A stretch of 64,000 nucleotides of DNA. Origin: CAZSDP01 sp964605665. Its GTDB lineage: Bacteria; Planctomycetota; UBA8108; UBA1146. Numbering within the stretch: the first letter of the stretch is position 1; every line of letters starts with the position of its first letter. The notes under the pieces were generated by a model. That model saw nothing but the letters and a program-made list of their open reading frames with translations. It was not told the origin of the DNA and searched no databases. Shown in pieces: positions 16,759 through 27,068 of this stretch. Both the position numbers and the translations under genes were made by a program. Where the stretch lies: the NCBI GenBank assembly GCA_964605665.1, contig CAZSDP010000006.1, positions 1 to 64,000 on the forward strand, given 5' to 3'.

Positions 16759-18216
16759 ATGGAAACCGTTCTCAATCACTCAAGCCGACCTAGGCTTGGA
16801 GTGCTGTTTCTTTTTACCCTTGCAATGTTCAGTATCGGTTGTCGACCTCCTGCCGGCAGCTCTGAACAGCCGCCGTCCGCCCGAAACGACGGCCAGGAAT
16901 CTCAATCTGGAGCGGTCGAGTCGAACGATTCGCAAGAATCGAGGAGGGTAGAGGTTCTCGAAGCCCGTCGCGGTCTGGTCCGAGATACGATCACCCTTTC
17001 TACGACTCTTGAAGCACAACGAACGATCGATGTTCCAGCGGTTGTACCGGGTCGAGTCGAGACAGTTCATGTCCGGCCAGGATCAGTAGTCAAGGCAGGT
17101 GATCCGATTCTGACCATCGATCAAACGGATCTTCGGATGGTCGCTCAAGAGTTGGAGTTGGCATGGAGCGATAGTGCGGAGCGAGCGAAGACTGCTTCGA
17201 TCGAGGTTGAAGAAGCGGCGCAGTCGGAGGAGGTTCGTCGTCTCTCATTCGAGAAATCGGAGCGGGTTCTTCAACGGCTCGTGCGATTATTGGGGGACTC
17301 CGGTCGACGACCCATCTCTGAAGAAGAGGTGGAAACAGCTCGTTTCGCCCGTGACGAGGCCCGTATCGCGCATTTGACCGCCCAACTAGCGACCCGAAAG
17401 GCTCGCCATGCCAAGACCTTGGCAGACCTCGCGGTGGAGCGAAGTCAAGTCGCTTGGGATCGCGCGCGGCTTGACCTCGAACGCGCTGAGATTCAGGCGA
17501 AGATTGGGGGGGCGATCACGTATCTGGAGCTTCGCCCAGGTGAGCAGGTGCTGAGTGGTGAACGGGTTGCGACGATCGTGGATCCTGCTGAACTCTTTTG
17601 CACGATCCGGGTGCCGCAAAGGCGTGCGAGTCAGTTGCAAATCGGTCAGAAACTCGAGATCTCAGCTGAAACCCATCCTGGAGTGACCTTTGCCGGCAAC
17701 GTTGAGGCGATCATCCCCGTTGTTGATCCCAATGAGGGGACAATTGAGGCTCGCGTTTCCGTCACCGATTCGAAGCAGCAATTGAAACCTGGAGCCTTTC
17801 TCTCGGCTCGGCTGGTCTTGACGGAGCGACCGCTCGCTCTTCTCGTCCCCAAACGATCGCGCCTCTTCGACGGGAATCGCTCCTATGTATTTGTAGTCCG
17901 CCAGGGAAATGCGAATCGTGTAGAGATCGATACCGGTCTCATGACAACAGATGATATTGAAGTACTTCCATCGACGGTGGGGTTAGAGGCCGGTGATCAA
18001 ATCGTGATTCGGGGGCAGTCGCGCCTGAGAGATGGCGAGTCGGTCTTGGTGAATTCACCAAAGCAGGAGTCAACGATTACTCCCGGAAATGATCGTGGTG
18101 CGAATGGTCATCGTCGGTCTGAAAGTGCAGCTGACACAGAAGCGAGCGAATCTAGCAAAGAACAGGGTGCTCGTGTCGAAGACGGAGGGTCTACCGAGTC
18201 CGCGAGTCGGAGCTGA
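16759..18216 (+). CDS. RND efflux periplasmic adaptor (membrane fusion lipoprotein)
   Basis: 485 residues from ATG 16759; a TTG further upstream overlaps the previous gene and adds nothing conserved. The N-terminus has a lipobox (FSIGC), so it is likely a lipoprotein. It shows the HlyD/AcrA order: biotinyl-lipoyl-like half (VPAVVPGRVETVHVRPGSVVKAGDPILTID), a long alpha-helical hairpin (~155-280), the second lipoyl half (ITYLELRPGEQVLSGERVATIVD), a beta-barrel (FCTIRVPQRRASQLQIGQKLEI, GTIEARVSV), and the membrane-proximal domain (ALLVPKRSRLFDGNRSYVFVV). Its C-terminus is charged and low in complexity. It bridges the two pump subunits encoded next and an outer-membrane channel not found here. 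Confidence 0.92.
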   Translation: METVLNHSSRPRLGVLFLFTLAMFSIGCRPPAGSSEQPPSARNDGQESQSGAVESNDSQESRRVEVLEARRGLVRDTITLSTTLEAQRTIDVPAVVPGRVETVHVRPGSVVKAGDPILTIDQTDLRMVAQELELAWSDSAERAKTASIEVEEAAQSEEVRRLSFEKSERVLQRLVRLLGDSGRRPISEEEVETARFARDEARIAHLTAQLATRKARHAKTLADLAVERSQVAWDRARLDLERAEIQAKIGGAITYLELRPGEQVLSGERVATIVDPAELFCTIRVPQRRASQLQIGQKLEISAETHPGVTFAGNVEAIIPVVDPNEGTIEARVSVTDSKQQLKPGAFLSARLVLTERPLALLVPKRSRLFDGNRSYVFVVRQGNANRVEIDTGLMTTDDIEVLPSTVGLEAGDQIVIRGQSRLRDGESVLVNSPKQESTITPGNDRGANGHRRSESAADTEASESSKEQGARVEDGGSTESASRS

Positions 18217-18219
18217 CAG

Positions 18220-21200
18220 ATGGATTACTCTTCAAACGACCAACCGAAGCAGCCCCACGAAGATACAGGTCGTTTTCGTGCGAGTACCGTAACGGAGTCT
18301 GAGCGCGGCGTGATCGCTTTAGCGGTTCGCCGACCGATCGCTTTGGTGATGATGTTCTCTGCCATCGCAGTCTTCGGACTGATTTCGCTGACCCGGCTTC
18401 CTATTGATCTGATGCCGGAGGTCAACCGGCCGACAATCACGGTGCGGACTGACTATCCTGGTGCTGCTCCAGAAGATGTCGAAGACCGGGTAGCGAGACG
18501 CTTGGAAAAGTCTTTGAGCGTCGTAAAGGGCTTGCTCCGTCTGACCTCAATTTCGCGGGCGGAAACATGTGACGTCATTCTCGAATTCTCTTGGGATGCA
18601 AATCTCCGAGACGCAGTTCAAGATGTGCGCGAAAAACTCGATCAAGCATTCCTACCCGATGATGCCGAAACACCGACGGTTCTCAGATACGACCCACGTC
18701 TCGAACCAATTCTCCTGATCGGCCTTGAAGGCTCTTTCGACTTGCGAGACTTGAGGAGGCTCGCAGAAGAAGAAGTCGAAAGACGCTTGGAGACCGTAGA
18801 GGGTATCGCGGCAGTTCGTGTTCGAGGAGGACTGGAAGAAGAGATCGGGATTCTGGTCGATGAGGAGCGCCTCCGAAGTCGGGGTATTTCGATCGAGCGA
18901 ATCGGGCAGAGACTTGCTGAAGAGAACCTCGATCGTGCTGCAGGTCTGTTGAGTGATGGCAATCTCAGCTACATAGTTCGTACTCGAAACGAGTTTCGAA
19001 CTCTCGATGAAATTGGCGAGATACCGATTCGTGCCGAAGGAGAATCGATCCTTCGACTCCGAGATGTCGCAACGATCGTACGGCAGGCTAAAGAAGAACG
19101 AGTGATCACCCGTATTGATGGTCGTCCTGCAGTGCAAATCGAGGTACTTCGTGAGGGAGACGCCAACATTGTTGCGCTTGCGGAGGCCGTTCGACAGAGA
19201 CTATTCGGGACCAAAGAAGAGCGAGCTCAGCTCGAGCGTTGGCTCGCCAAGGAACAGGGCAGCGATCAACTTCCAAAGGACGGCAAGAGAGGCAAGCGTG
19301 TAACGAGGCCCGATTACGTCGAGTCTTGGCTTCCTCCAGAGGCAAATCTCCTCGTTCTTTCAGATCAGTCGGTGTTCATCGAAGAAGCCATCGATGACTT
19401 AAAACTCACCGCGATCATCGGCGGGCTGCTTGCGATATTGGTTCTCTTTCTCTTCTTGGGACGACTCTCCTATACCTTGGTTGTTGCAGTGACGATCCCT
19501 TGCTCGGTGATCGCGACCTTCGCTCCGATGTATTTAGGCGGTATCTCGCTCAACATTATGTCTTTGGGAGGATTAGCTCTTGGAATCGGAATGCTCGTCG
19601 ATTCGAGCATTGTAGTACTAGAGTCGATCTTTCGACGGAGGGAAGAAGGACTCGGCGCCTTGGAGAGTGCCATCGTCGGTGGGAGAGACGTTGCTGGCGC
19701 GGTGGTTGCGGCGACACTCACGACGGTAGCAGTCTTTTTCCCCATCGTCTTTGTTGAGGGAATGGCTGGCCAGTTTTTTAGAGATCAGGCGCTGACAGTT
19801 GTCATGTCTCTGCTGGCTTCTTTGGTTGTGAGCCTCACCTTGATTCCGATGCTTGCCGGGCGGCTCTCATCCTTGAAGACGAGTACGAGTAGTAAGAGAA
19901 CCACCTTCGGTAATTTTCGCTTTTGGACGGCGGTCCGTTATCGAGCGATTCTCAAGTGGAGTCGCACGAGTGATTCTCGTCGCATCGTGTCCCTTCTCAC
20001 TTTGCCACTACTTCTTGGTTACCTGATTCTCTCTCTTCTCATCGATCTCTTGAGCGCCGTTTTTCACTTATTGGTCGCCCTTGTGTCGACCTTCATCCGC
20101 GGAGTGTCGCGGCTAGGCCGAAGCGGTGGCCAAAAAGCGGTGTTCCCGTTCCTTACCGTTTTTCGGGCTGGATACGATTGGGTAGAGGGCATCTATGTTC
20201 GGGTGATCCGCTTTGCTTTGACCCAGCGCACCTTCGTACTCTTGTGTGTCGGAATCTCCTTGTTAGGAGCTGTGGCTGCCATCCAACAGCTCGGCTCGGA
20301 GTTGGTTCCAGAAGTGTCTCGGGGCGAGTTTTCAGTCAGTATTCGTTATCCGGTCGGGACTCCTTTGGAGACAACCGATCGATTTGCGCAAGATCTTGAG
20401 CGCGATCTTACGGAGATTCCTGAGATTGTCGTACTCGCGACCACTGTGGGGCGAGATCCAGAGGAAGTGCGTGAGTCTCAAGCTGGTGATCACACCATCA
20501 GATTTGGAGTTCGCGTTGAGGGACGAGATGCCCAGTTGGAGCAACTCGAAGCGAGAGTTCTCAGGAAGATTGATCAGATCATCGGAAGAGTCGACGACCA
20601 TGATTGGGAAGTTCGTCGAACGAGTTTGTTTTCCCGACAGAGTCCGATCGAGATTGAGATTCGCGGACCCCATCTTGATGAGCTCGCCGAGTTAGAGCGA
20701 CAAGTCCGCAAGACATTGGCAACGATTCCGCAGCTCAGAGAAGTCCGGAGCACCATCTCTCCGGGCAGCCCTGAATATCACCTCTTCCCAGATCGAGATG
20801 CGCTTGCGCGCTTTGGGACCACCAGTGAGCGGATCGCAAGTGTGCTTCGCAGAAAGAATCTCGGCGAAGTGGTCAGTCGATTTCGATCTGACGACCGTCG
20901 AATCGATATGCGAGTCCAGGTTCGAAAGTCTGACCGCCAGTCGATCGATGACCTACTTGCCCTTGTTGTCGAGCCGCGAGCGAATGGAGACGGAATCCGT
21001 ATTGGAGATCTCATCGAACGTTGGGAACCGCGAGAAGGTCCAGGTGAGATTCGTCGTATTAGCAGACAGCGTGCAGTGGTGGTGTCAGCGGAGATTGAGG
21101 GAATCGATCTCGGCCGGATGGCGCAGACGATCGAGCAGCGCCTCCTCAATGAATTGACGATTCCACCCGATGTGGTTGTTGAAGTTGTTGGTCAAAAGAA

Positions 21201-21804
21201 AGAGATGGAGCGATCTATCGAGTCTCTACTCGCAGCATTGGGACTCGCAGTATTTCTCGTCTACGTGGTGATGGCGAGTCAGTTTGAGTCGTTGAAACAG
21301 CCGTTTGTTATTCTGTTCACGATTCCGCTCGCCGCGGTGGGCGTGGTCATGACCTTGTGGATCACAGGTACTCCGTTGTCGGTCATCGCGTTCATTGGAA
21401 TGATCGTTCTCGCTGGAATTGTCGTGAACAATGCGATCGTGCTGCTTGATCAGGTGAATCAGCTTCGAATTGACGGCTTAGAAACGGATGAGGCGTTGGT
21501 TGCGGGCGGACGCAGAAGACTGAGACCGATTCTCATGACGACTTCTACGACGGTGCTCGCGCTATTACCAGTGACCGGAATTCTGACTTTGATTCCCCAC
21601 CCCGCGGCCCTTGATGCACTGCTCGGGACGGGGGCAGGAGCAGAAATTCGTGCTCCTTTAGCGTTGACCGTGATCGGTGGCCTCCTGTCGAGCACGCTGC
21701 TGACCTTGATCGTGGTGCCAGTGGTCTATTCGATACTTGAACGAGGCTTTAGTGCTGGAGGCCAAGCGACCTCTCTCGCCGCAAGCGAGGAAGGTCAGCG
21801 ATGA
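18220..21804 (+). CDS. RND efflux transporter, HAE1-like, with extra membrane-proximal insertion
   Basis: 1194 residues, about 150 longer than AcrB (~1050). It begins with a soluble tail, then TM1 (PIALVMMFSAIAVFGLISLTRL) and the DLMPEVNRPTITVRTDYPGAAPEDVE motif of RND porter domains. TM4 reads GIGMLVDSSIVVLESIF: the first of the two AcrB proton-relay aspartates is kept, the second is Ser. TM10 reads GIVVNNAIVLLDQVN, with Asn at the AcrB Lys940 region. The extra length includes a hydrophobic/basic insertion at ~585-640 (LLTLPLLLGYLILSLLIDLL..) between the two halves. It follows the adaptor by 3 bp, and the next pump gene overlaps by 4 bp. Confidence 0.92.
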   Translation: MDYSSNDQPKQPHEDTGRFRASTVTESERGVIALAVRRPIALVMMFSAIAVFGLISLTRLPIDLMPEVNRPTITVRTDYPGAAPEDVEDRVARRLEKSLSVVKGLLRLTSISRAETCDVILEFSWDANLRDAVQDVREKLDQAFLPDDAETPTVLRYDPRLEPILLIGLEGSFDLRDLRRLAEEEVERRLETVEGIAAVRVRGGLEEEIGILVDEERLRSRGISIERIGQRLAEENLDRAAGLLSDGNLSYIVRTRNEFRTLDEIGEIPIRAEGESILRLRDVATIVRQAKEERVITRIDGRPAVQIEVLREGDANIVALAEAVRQRLFGTKEERAQLERWLAKEQGSDQLPKDGKRGKRVTRPDYVESWLPPEANLLVLSDQSVFIEEAIDDLKLTAIIGGLLAILVLFLFLGRLSYTLVVAVTIPCSVIATFAPMYLGGISLNIMSLGGLALGIGMLVDSSIVVLESIFRRREEGLGALESAIVGGRDVAGAVVAATLTTVAVFFPIVFVEGMAGQFFRDQALTVVMSLLASLVVSLTLIPMLAGRLSSLKTSTSSKRTTFGNFRFWTAVRYRAILKWSRTSDSRRIVSLLTLPLLLGYLILSLLIDLLSAVFHLLVALVSTFIRGVSRLGRSGGQKAVFPFLTVFRAGYDWVEGIYVRVIRFALTQRTFVLLCVGISLLGAVAAIQQLGSELVPEVSRGEFSVSIRYPVGTPLETTDRFAQDLERDLTEIPEIVVLATTVGRDPEEVRESQAGDHTIRFGVRVEGRDAQLEQLEARVLRKIDQIIGRVDDHDWEVRRTSLFSRQSPIEIEIRGPHLDELAELERQVRKTLATIPQLREVRSTISPGSPEYHLFPDRDALARFGTTSERIASVLRRKNLGEVVSRFRSDDRRIDMRVQVRKSDRQSIDDLLALVVEPRANGDGIRIGDLIERWEPREGPGEIRRISRQRAVVVSAEIEGIDLGRMAQTIEQRLLNELTIPPDVVVEVVGQKKEMERSIESLLAALGLAVFLVYVVMASQFESLKQPFVILFTIPLAAVGVVMTLWITGTPLSVIAFIGMIVLAGIVVNNAIVLLDQVNQLRIDGLETDEALVAGGRRRLRPILMTTSTTVLALLPVTGILTLIPHPAALDALLGTGAGAEIRAPLALTVIGGLLSSTLLTLIVVPVVYSILERGFSAGGQATSLAASEEGQR

Positions 21805-24800
21805 AGATTGGAATCGGCACCGCCTTAGACCGGCCAGTCTCGGTACTGATGCTCCTCGTCAGCCTCTTGGTGATCGGAACCGTTGCTAATCAAAGATTGC
21901 CTCTGATGCTCTTCCCCGAGGGATTTCTCTCTGGAGCGATTAGCGCTCGAATATTGGTTTCTGAATCGACTCCACAAGAAGTGATGGAGCGGATTTCGAT
22001 CCCAGCAGAAGAACTGATTCGGACGATTCCTGGAGTGACGAGGATACGCAGTTGGTCAGCAGCTACGTCATCGATTTTGCGTATTGAGTATGGGAATGGC
22101 GAAGACGCGGACGTGATTTACGCGGACGTTCGGGATCGATTAGAGCGGTTAATGCCAACCCTCCCAGAGGGAGCAGAGGACTATGAGATCTTTCGGTTTG
22201 ATCTCGACGATCTGCCGGTGATGTCGGTGGCGGCAAGCTACCCGGCGGATGTGGATTCTCCCGACGCACTTCTAGAGAGTGTCGTCGGTCCGCGCCTAGA
22301 AGCAGTGGACGGGGTTGCACGAGTTGAGATTCGTGGCTTGGCCGAGCGACAAGTCGCGGTGGAGCTCATTCCTGAACTGGTCTTTGCTCACGGAATCGAC
22401 ATTCGTGCTCTGATTACCCGCTTGCGTGCAGAGAACATCCTTGCGCCAGGGGGAGCGATCGATGATGGCGGCCGTCGTTCGCTGCTTCGAGTTTCGCAAC
22501 GCTTCACCGATTTAGATTCGGTCCGAGCACTACGGATCGACGACTCGTTGACTCTAGGTGAGATCGCAGAGGTCAAGATTGAACGTGGATTGGAACGCTG
22601 GCTCGTCCGAGTCGATGGCAATCCTTGTAAGATCTTGAGCATCTCTAAAGAGTCCGATGCCAACGCTGTAGAAGTGTGTAGCCGAGTTCACGAGGTCTTC
22701 AAGGAAGTATTACCTCAAGATCCGCGCACTGAGGACTTTAAGTTTGAGGTGTACTTCGACACTGGCCAGATGATTGTAGAGAGCCTCAACAGCCTCAAGA
22801 GAACTTGCGCGTGGGGTGGGGTGCTGGCGATCGTAGTGTTGTTCACTTTTCTTCGCCGATGGCGTTCAACCCTTTTGGTTTCCGCCTCGATTCCACTATC
22901 TCTCTTTGTCTCGATCTTGGTGATTTACTTCACAGGAGGGACACTCAACGTCTTCTCCATGACCGGATTGACGATCGGGATCGGAATGCTGATCGACAAT
23001 GCGATTGTGGTTTCGGAGAACATCTTTAGAAAAAGTGGATCTGGTATTTCGCCACGGAGAGCTGCTCGGCTTGGTGCCAGCGAAGTCGCTCTTGCTGTTA
23101 CTTTGGCAACACTGACGACGGTCGCAGTGTTTGTACCTTTGATATTCCTAGGGTCTGCGTCGAACATTCGACTGGTGATGGCTGAGCTTGGACTTCCGGT
23201 TTGCTATTCATTGATCGGGTCACTCTTTGTCGCATTGATCTTCATTCCCAGTGGGGCTGCCAGACTGCCGAAAGGGGCTTCAGTTCTTGGCGAGAAGAGC
23301 CCGCGGAGATCTCGGGGAATCGATCGATTCTATCGGCGAGCTGTTGCCTTATCTCTTCGCCACCGCTTACCGACGCTCGTCATTTTCTTGGCGGTTCTTG
23401 CAAGCACGGCAATTCCTCAAAAGATGATTGGGAATTTTGGGGAGCAGTCGCGTCCAGCGAGTAATCACTCGGTCGGTGTTGAGTTCCCGCACGGGAGTTC
23501 TTTGAGTGATGCCAATCGACTGATTCATGAAATCGTACAAGCATGTGAACCACTTCGAGAGCCATTGAGCATCCATACGATTGCAACTTGGTTCAATGCC
23601 GATACGGGGACGTTGGCATTTTTCCTAGAGCCTGGTGTTACCGAGACGAGAGAGGGCTTTCTTTCCCACTTACGAACGAAGTTGCCAGAGTTTCCTGGTG
23701 TTGAGTATGAGTTTGGTGGAGACGTAGAAGAGGACCGCGGAGGGTTGCGTATTGACGCGACTGGACGCGATCCGGAACTGTTGAATCCGATATTAGAGCG
23801 ACTCGCTCAGCGAATTCGAGAGCTGGACGGGGTCTTTGAAGTTTCTATTCCTGCTGACGGCACTCGTGAAGAGATTTCCCTCGTCATGGAAAGAGGCAGT
23901 GCGGAGAGGTTTTCCGTCAGTGCCCAGCAAGTCTCGACGATGGTCTCGTGGATGCTGCGAGGAGCGCCCCTTCCTGACTTCGAGTTGGATGGGGAAGACC
24001 TCCGGATGTGGGTGCGTTTCAAGGAGCAGGAGTCTGAGGGGTTAGGGGAGCTCTCCCGCTATGAGATCTTGACCGAGACTGGTGCCGTTCCTTTGGCAAA
24101 TGTCGCCAATGTTCAACTGGGGAGGACCTTGCCCATCATCCGTCGCGACAATCGTCAGGTGACGAGTCGTATCGCGGTTTCATTTGAAGAAGATGCCGAT
24201 CGAGTCGCAACAGAAGCTCGAGTTCGAGCGGCCATCAACACGATCGATCTTCCAGATGGCTACTTCATCGGGGTCGATGGTGGAATGGCCAAGTTTAGAG
24301 AAGATCTCAGTGATGTCGCGTCTGCAGGTTTACTCGGAATTGTGTTGATCTTCATCCTTATGGGAGTGCTTTTTGAGAGCTTCCTGATGCCACTCTCGAT
24401 CTTGTGTACGGTCCCATTTTTGTTCGTTGGTGCGTTTTGGGGCGTTGCAATTTGTGGTGTATCTCTTGCCGATACTGCCCTCATCGGTTTTATCATTTTG
24501 ATGGGTATCGTGGTCAACAACGCGATTGTTCTGGTCGACTGCATCAATCGCTATCGAAGAAACGGTCTACGCCGTTCAGAGGCGATTTTGGAGGCAGCGC
24601 AGGCTCGTATGAGACCGATTTGGATGACCGCTTTGACGACGATGTGCGGATTGCTGCCGATGGTGTTGGCACCATACGATGGGGCTGGAGTGAACTATCG
24701 TCCTTTGGGAGTTGTGGTTCTAGGAGGATTGGCAAGCTCGACGATTTTCACCCTCCTCGCCGTCCCGATTTTCTATTCTCTTCTCGATGACTTGCGAGAT

Positions 24801-24890
24801 TGGCCGATGCGGTTGGGCCTTCGTTCGCGGGGGAGCAAAGTCGACCGGGGATCTGAGCTCGTAGAATCGTCGAGTCGGCCAAAGCTCTAG
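21801..24890 (+). CDS. RND efflux transporter, second subunit
   Basis: 1029 residues, normal RND length. TM1 (RPVSVLMLLVSLLVIGTVAN) is followed by LPLMLFPEGFLSGAISARI, a divergent form of the porter-entry motif. TM4 contains GIGMLIDNAIVVSENIFRK with one of the two relay aspartates retained, and the C-terminal half has GIVVNNAIVLVDCINRYRRNG. It is clearly different in sequence from its neighbour, and the ATGA overlap (21801-21804) points to balanced synthesis. By analogy with MdtBC, the two may build a mixed trimer; that is inference. Substrate unknown. The transcript end shows no hairpin. Confidence 0.92.
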   Translation: MKIGIGTALDRPVSVLMLLVSLLVIGTVANQRLPLMLFPEGFLSGAISARILVSESTPQEVMERISIPAEELIRTIPGVTRIRSWSAATSSILRIEYGNGEDADVIYADVRDRLERLMPTLPEGAEDYEIFRFDLDDLPVMSVAASYPADVDSPDALLESVVGPRLEAVDGVARVEIRGLAERQVAVELIPELVFAHGIDIRALITRLRAENILAPGGAIDDGGRRSLLRVSQRFTDLDSVRALRIDDSLTLGEIAEVKIERGLERWLVRVDGNPCKILSISKESDANAVEVCSRVHEVFKEVLPQDPRTEDFKFEVYFDTGQMIVESLNSLKRTCAWGGVLAIVVLFTFLRRWRSTLLVSASIPLSLFVSILVIYFTGGTLNVFSMTGLTIGIGMLIDNAIVVSENIFRKSGSGISPRRAARLGASEVALAVTLATLTTVAVFVPLIFLGSASNIRLVMAELGLPVCYSLIGSLFVALIFIPSGAARLPKGASVLGEKSPRRSRGIDRFYRRAVALSLRHRLPTLVIFLAVLASTAIPQKMIGNFGEQSRPASNHSVGVEFPHGSSLSDANRLIHEIVQACEPLREPLSIHTIATWFNADTGTLAFFLEPGVTETREGFLSHLRTKLPEFPGVEYEFGGDVEEDRGGLRIDATGRDPELLNPILERLAQRIRELDGVFEVSIPADGTREEISLVMERGSAERFSVSAQQVSTMVSWMLRGAPLPDFELDGEDLRMWVRFKEQESEGLGELSRYEILTETGAVPLANVANVQLGRTLPIIRRDNRQVTSRIAVSFEEDADRVATEARVRAAINTIDLPDGYFIGVDGGMAKFREDLSDVASAGLLGIVLIFILMGVLFESFLMPLSILCTVPFLFVGAFWGVAICGVSLADTALIGFIILMGIVVNNAIVLVDCINRYRRNGLRRSEAILEAAQARMRPIWMTALTTMCGLLPMVLAPYDGAGVNYRPLGVVVLGGLASSTIFTLLAVPIFYSLLDDLRDWPMRLGLRSRGSKVDRGSELVESSSRPKL

Positions 24891-25133
24891 CCTGCAGCCA
24901 ACTCAAAAGCGCAGTATTCGTTCAGTTTGGGTTGGAAGACGGGGAGAGTTGATTCAACTTCGAGTCGGGGGGCTTCTCCCGGAGGAGGGGCGCTGATCTC
25001 CGGGCATTGGATCGCCTTCCACAGCGTCGTAAGTCAAGAAATGAGCGCGCGGTAGACGATGTGGTTGGCCGATTTCGCCACAATTGGACTCAAAGAGGGT
25101 CTTCTCCCCATGCCCGCCTGGAATATTCCGGTC

Positions 25134-25161
25134 TTGACGGTCGAGTCGCAAATTGTAGACT
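25134..25161 (+). promoter_or_regulatory. Candidate tRNA-Leu promoter
   Basis: TTGACG (25134-25139), 16 bp, TAGACT (25156-25161). Transcription would start near 25168, about 14 bp before the tRNA. The boxes match 5 and 4 of 6 consensus bases. Confidence 0.5.
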
Positions 25162-25181
25162 ACGCGCCCTTTACGATCCGA

Positions 25182-25267
<86 letters not shown>

Positions 25268-25619
25268 TTCTTTTCACTCCGCTAGAGCTCCTCCGTACTT
25301 CAAAACTCTTTCCGCATCAGATTCCCCCGATTGGTTTCCCTGGATCACAGTCTCCCTGGATCACAGGTCTCCTTTCCGCAATGCCGTATCGCTTGAAGGG
25401 CGGCTGGGGCATTCCGCTCTTCTGACTCATCCTCCTCCTCGTTTCTGCAGCCGCTGTCTTGCACCCTTCGACGGTGTTTACCGAGGAGCTCCACCCCTGA
25501 TTCCCACTGGTCGAGTCCGAGAATCCTCGAACTTTTCGGAGAGTCGTTACGAAGTCGACTCCTCGTGGTTGCCCTGCTCCGATACGATCCCTTTCACTGA
25601 CGCAGGGAAGGGGAACAAC
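25268..25619. other. 352-bp spacer between tRNA-Leu and the aminotransferase
   Basis: No gene supported. It includes the 16-bp duplication at 25337-25368 and a GAGTCG/CGACTC hairpin near 25541-25562. TTCTTTTC after the tRNA may contribute to its termination but has no stem. Confidence 0.45.
25337..25368. repeat. Tandem duplication, 16 bp x 2
   Basis: TCCCTGGATCACAGTC followed directly by TCCCTGGATCACAGGT (14 of 16 identical), in the spacer downstream of tRNA-Leu. It is one of the intergenic short duplications of this window. Confidence 0.7.
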
Positions 25620-26792
25620 ATGATGCTGAGCCAACGAGTTCGAACGATCGAACCTTCTGCAACCTTAGGGTTGAATGCTTTGATTCAGAAGCTTCGAGGT
25701 GATGGGCGTGACATCATCAACTTCAGTGTGGGGGAGCCCGACTTCGATACCCCCTCCTTTATTCGTGAAGCGGGGCAGAGTGCGATCAACTCTGGTCAAA
25801 CTCGTTACACTCCCGTCCCAGGAATGCCATCTCTCAGAAGTGCCGTCGCTGACTTCGTGGGTCGCGAACGAGGGGTGTCGGTAGATCCGTCAGAAGTTCT
25901 GATTACGAGTGGTGCGAAGCAAGCACTGTCGGAAGCATTCCTCGCTCTTTGTGATCCGGGAGATGAAGTCCTACTCCCCGCGCCCTACTGGGTGAGCTAT
26001 CCCGACGAGATAAAACTAGCAGAAGCAACGCCGGTGATCGTGCACCCTTCTGCCGACGCAAACTTCAAAGTGACTCCGGAAGTCCTAGCTCCATTTGTAA
26101 CTCCACGGACTTCAGGTTTGATTTTGAATTCCCCGAGTAATCCGAGTGGAGTGATTTACTCTCGCTCTGAAGTGGATCAACTGGTCGCATTTGCAGAAGA
26201 GAATGATCTGTGGATCTTGACCGATGAGATCTACGAGAAGTTCATTTTTGATGGTGAGTTTACAAGTCCTTTTTCCGGTTCTGGTCGCGAGCGGACTATT
26301 TTGGTCAGTGGGCTGTCGAAGTCCTTTGCGATGACGGGTTGGCGAATTGGCTGGGCAGTGGCGGACGCAAAGTTGATCGGGGGGATGTCGCGCCTCCAGA
26401 GTCACACTGCATCGAATGCTTGTACCATCTCCCAGGTGGCTGCCTTAGCTGCGGTGAGTCAGCCCGATCACCCCGAACTCAGACAGATGATCGATGCATT
26501 TGCGGAGCGACGAAAACGAGCGATCGAACTCCTTGAGTCGATCGATGGCCTCGGGGTCCTGAATCCCCAAGGAGCGTTTTACATCTACGTTGATATCAGT
26601 CGGTTCCTCGCGGGAAGTGCCGGGACCGAGTTGTGCGAGAGTTTGCTCGACGACTGTGGTGTTGCATTGGTTCCCGGAGAAGCGTTTGGCACGCCCGGCT
26701 GGGCTCGCCTCTCCTATGCCCGACCTCTCGAAGAAATTGAGCGCGGAATTGGAGCGATGGCGAACTTCCTCTCTCCCCGGTTGCGCTCCTGA
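25620..26792 (+). CDS. PLP-dependent aminotransferase, aspartate aminotransferase family (class I)
   Basis: 390 residues from ATG 25620 (AGGGAAGGGG 6 bp upstream). Fold-type I motifs are present: VGEPDFDTP, TRYTPVPGMPSLRSA, ITSGAKQALSEAFLAL (PLP phosphate region), the NSPSNPSG loop with PLP-ring Asn, LTDEIYEKF with the PLP-N1 Asp and the O3' Tyr, the Schiff-base lysine in VSGLSKSFAMTGWRIGW, and the substrate carboxylate Arg near GWARLSYA. This is the Igamma (Thermus/Bacillus-type) aspartate aminotransferase family, which interconverts aspartate and 2-oxoglutarate with oxaloacetate and glutamate; some members act on prephenate as well, and substrate cannot be set from sequence alone. It stands alone. 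Confidence 0.92.
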   Translation: MMLSQRVRTIEPSATLGLNALIQKLRGDGRDIINFSVGEPDFDTPSFIREAGQSAINSGQTRYTPVPGMPSLRSAVADFVGRERGVSVDPSEVLITSGAKQALSEAFLALCDPGDEVLLPAPYWVSYPDEIKLAEATPVIVHPSADANFKVTPEVLAPFVTPRTSGLILNSPSNPSGVIYSRSEVDQLVAFAEENDLWILTDEIYEKFIFDGEFTSPFSGSGRERTILVSGLSKSFAMTGWRIGWAVADAKLIGGMSRLQSHTASNACTISQVAALAAVSQPDHPELRQMIDAFAERRKRAIELLESIDGLGVLNPQGAFYIYVDISRFLAGSAGTELCESLLDDCGVALVPGEAFGTPGWARLSYARPLEEIERGIGAMANFLSPRLRS

Positions 26793-27068
26793 ATACAGGA
26801 GGAATTGTCAGGTTTTCCCGTCTGGTCCGCCATTTTGCGACGTTTATCGACTGGTGGAGGTCGCGATTTCGCGCAGCTGAAGCCCTCACCTCTGAGGAAC
26901 CGCCTGGAAACGTCTCGATTTCCCCCCCAACTCACGGCTAGAATTCGACTTCCGGTTCGTGGGGGCTGTTGGAACGCCCGGTTCGCGAACCGTACGGACG
27001 CGAGTTTCGATTTCGATGGCGTGGGCTGTTCCGTGAAGTGTCTTTCGGACCCCATGAGAGGCAGATTT

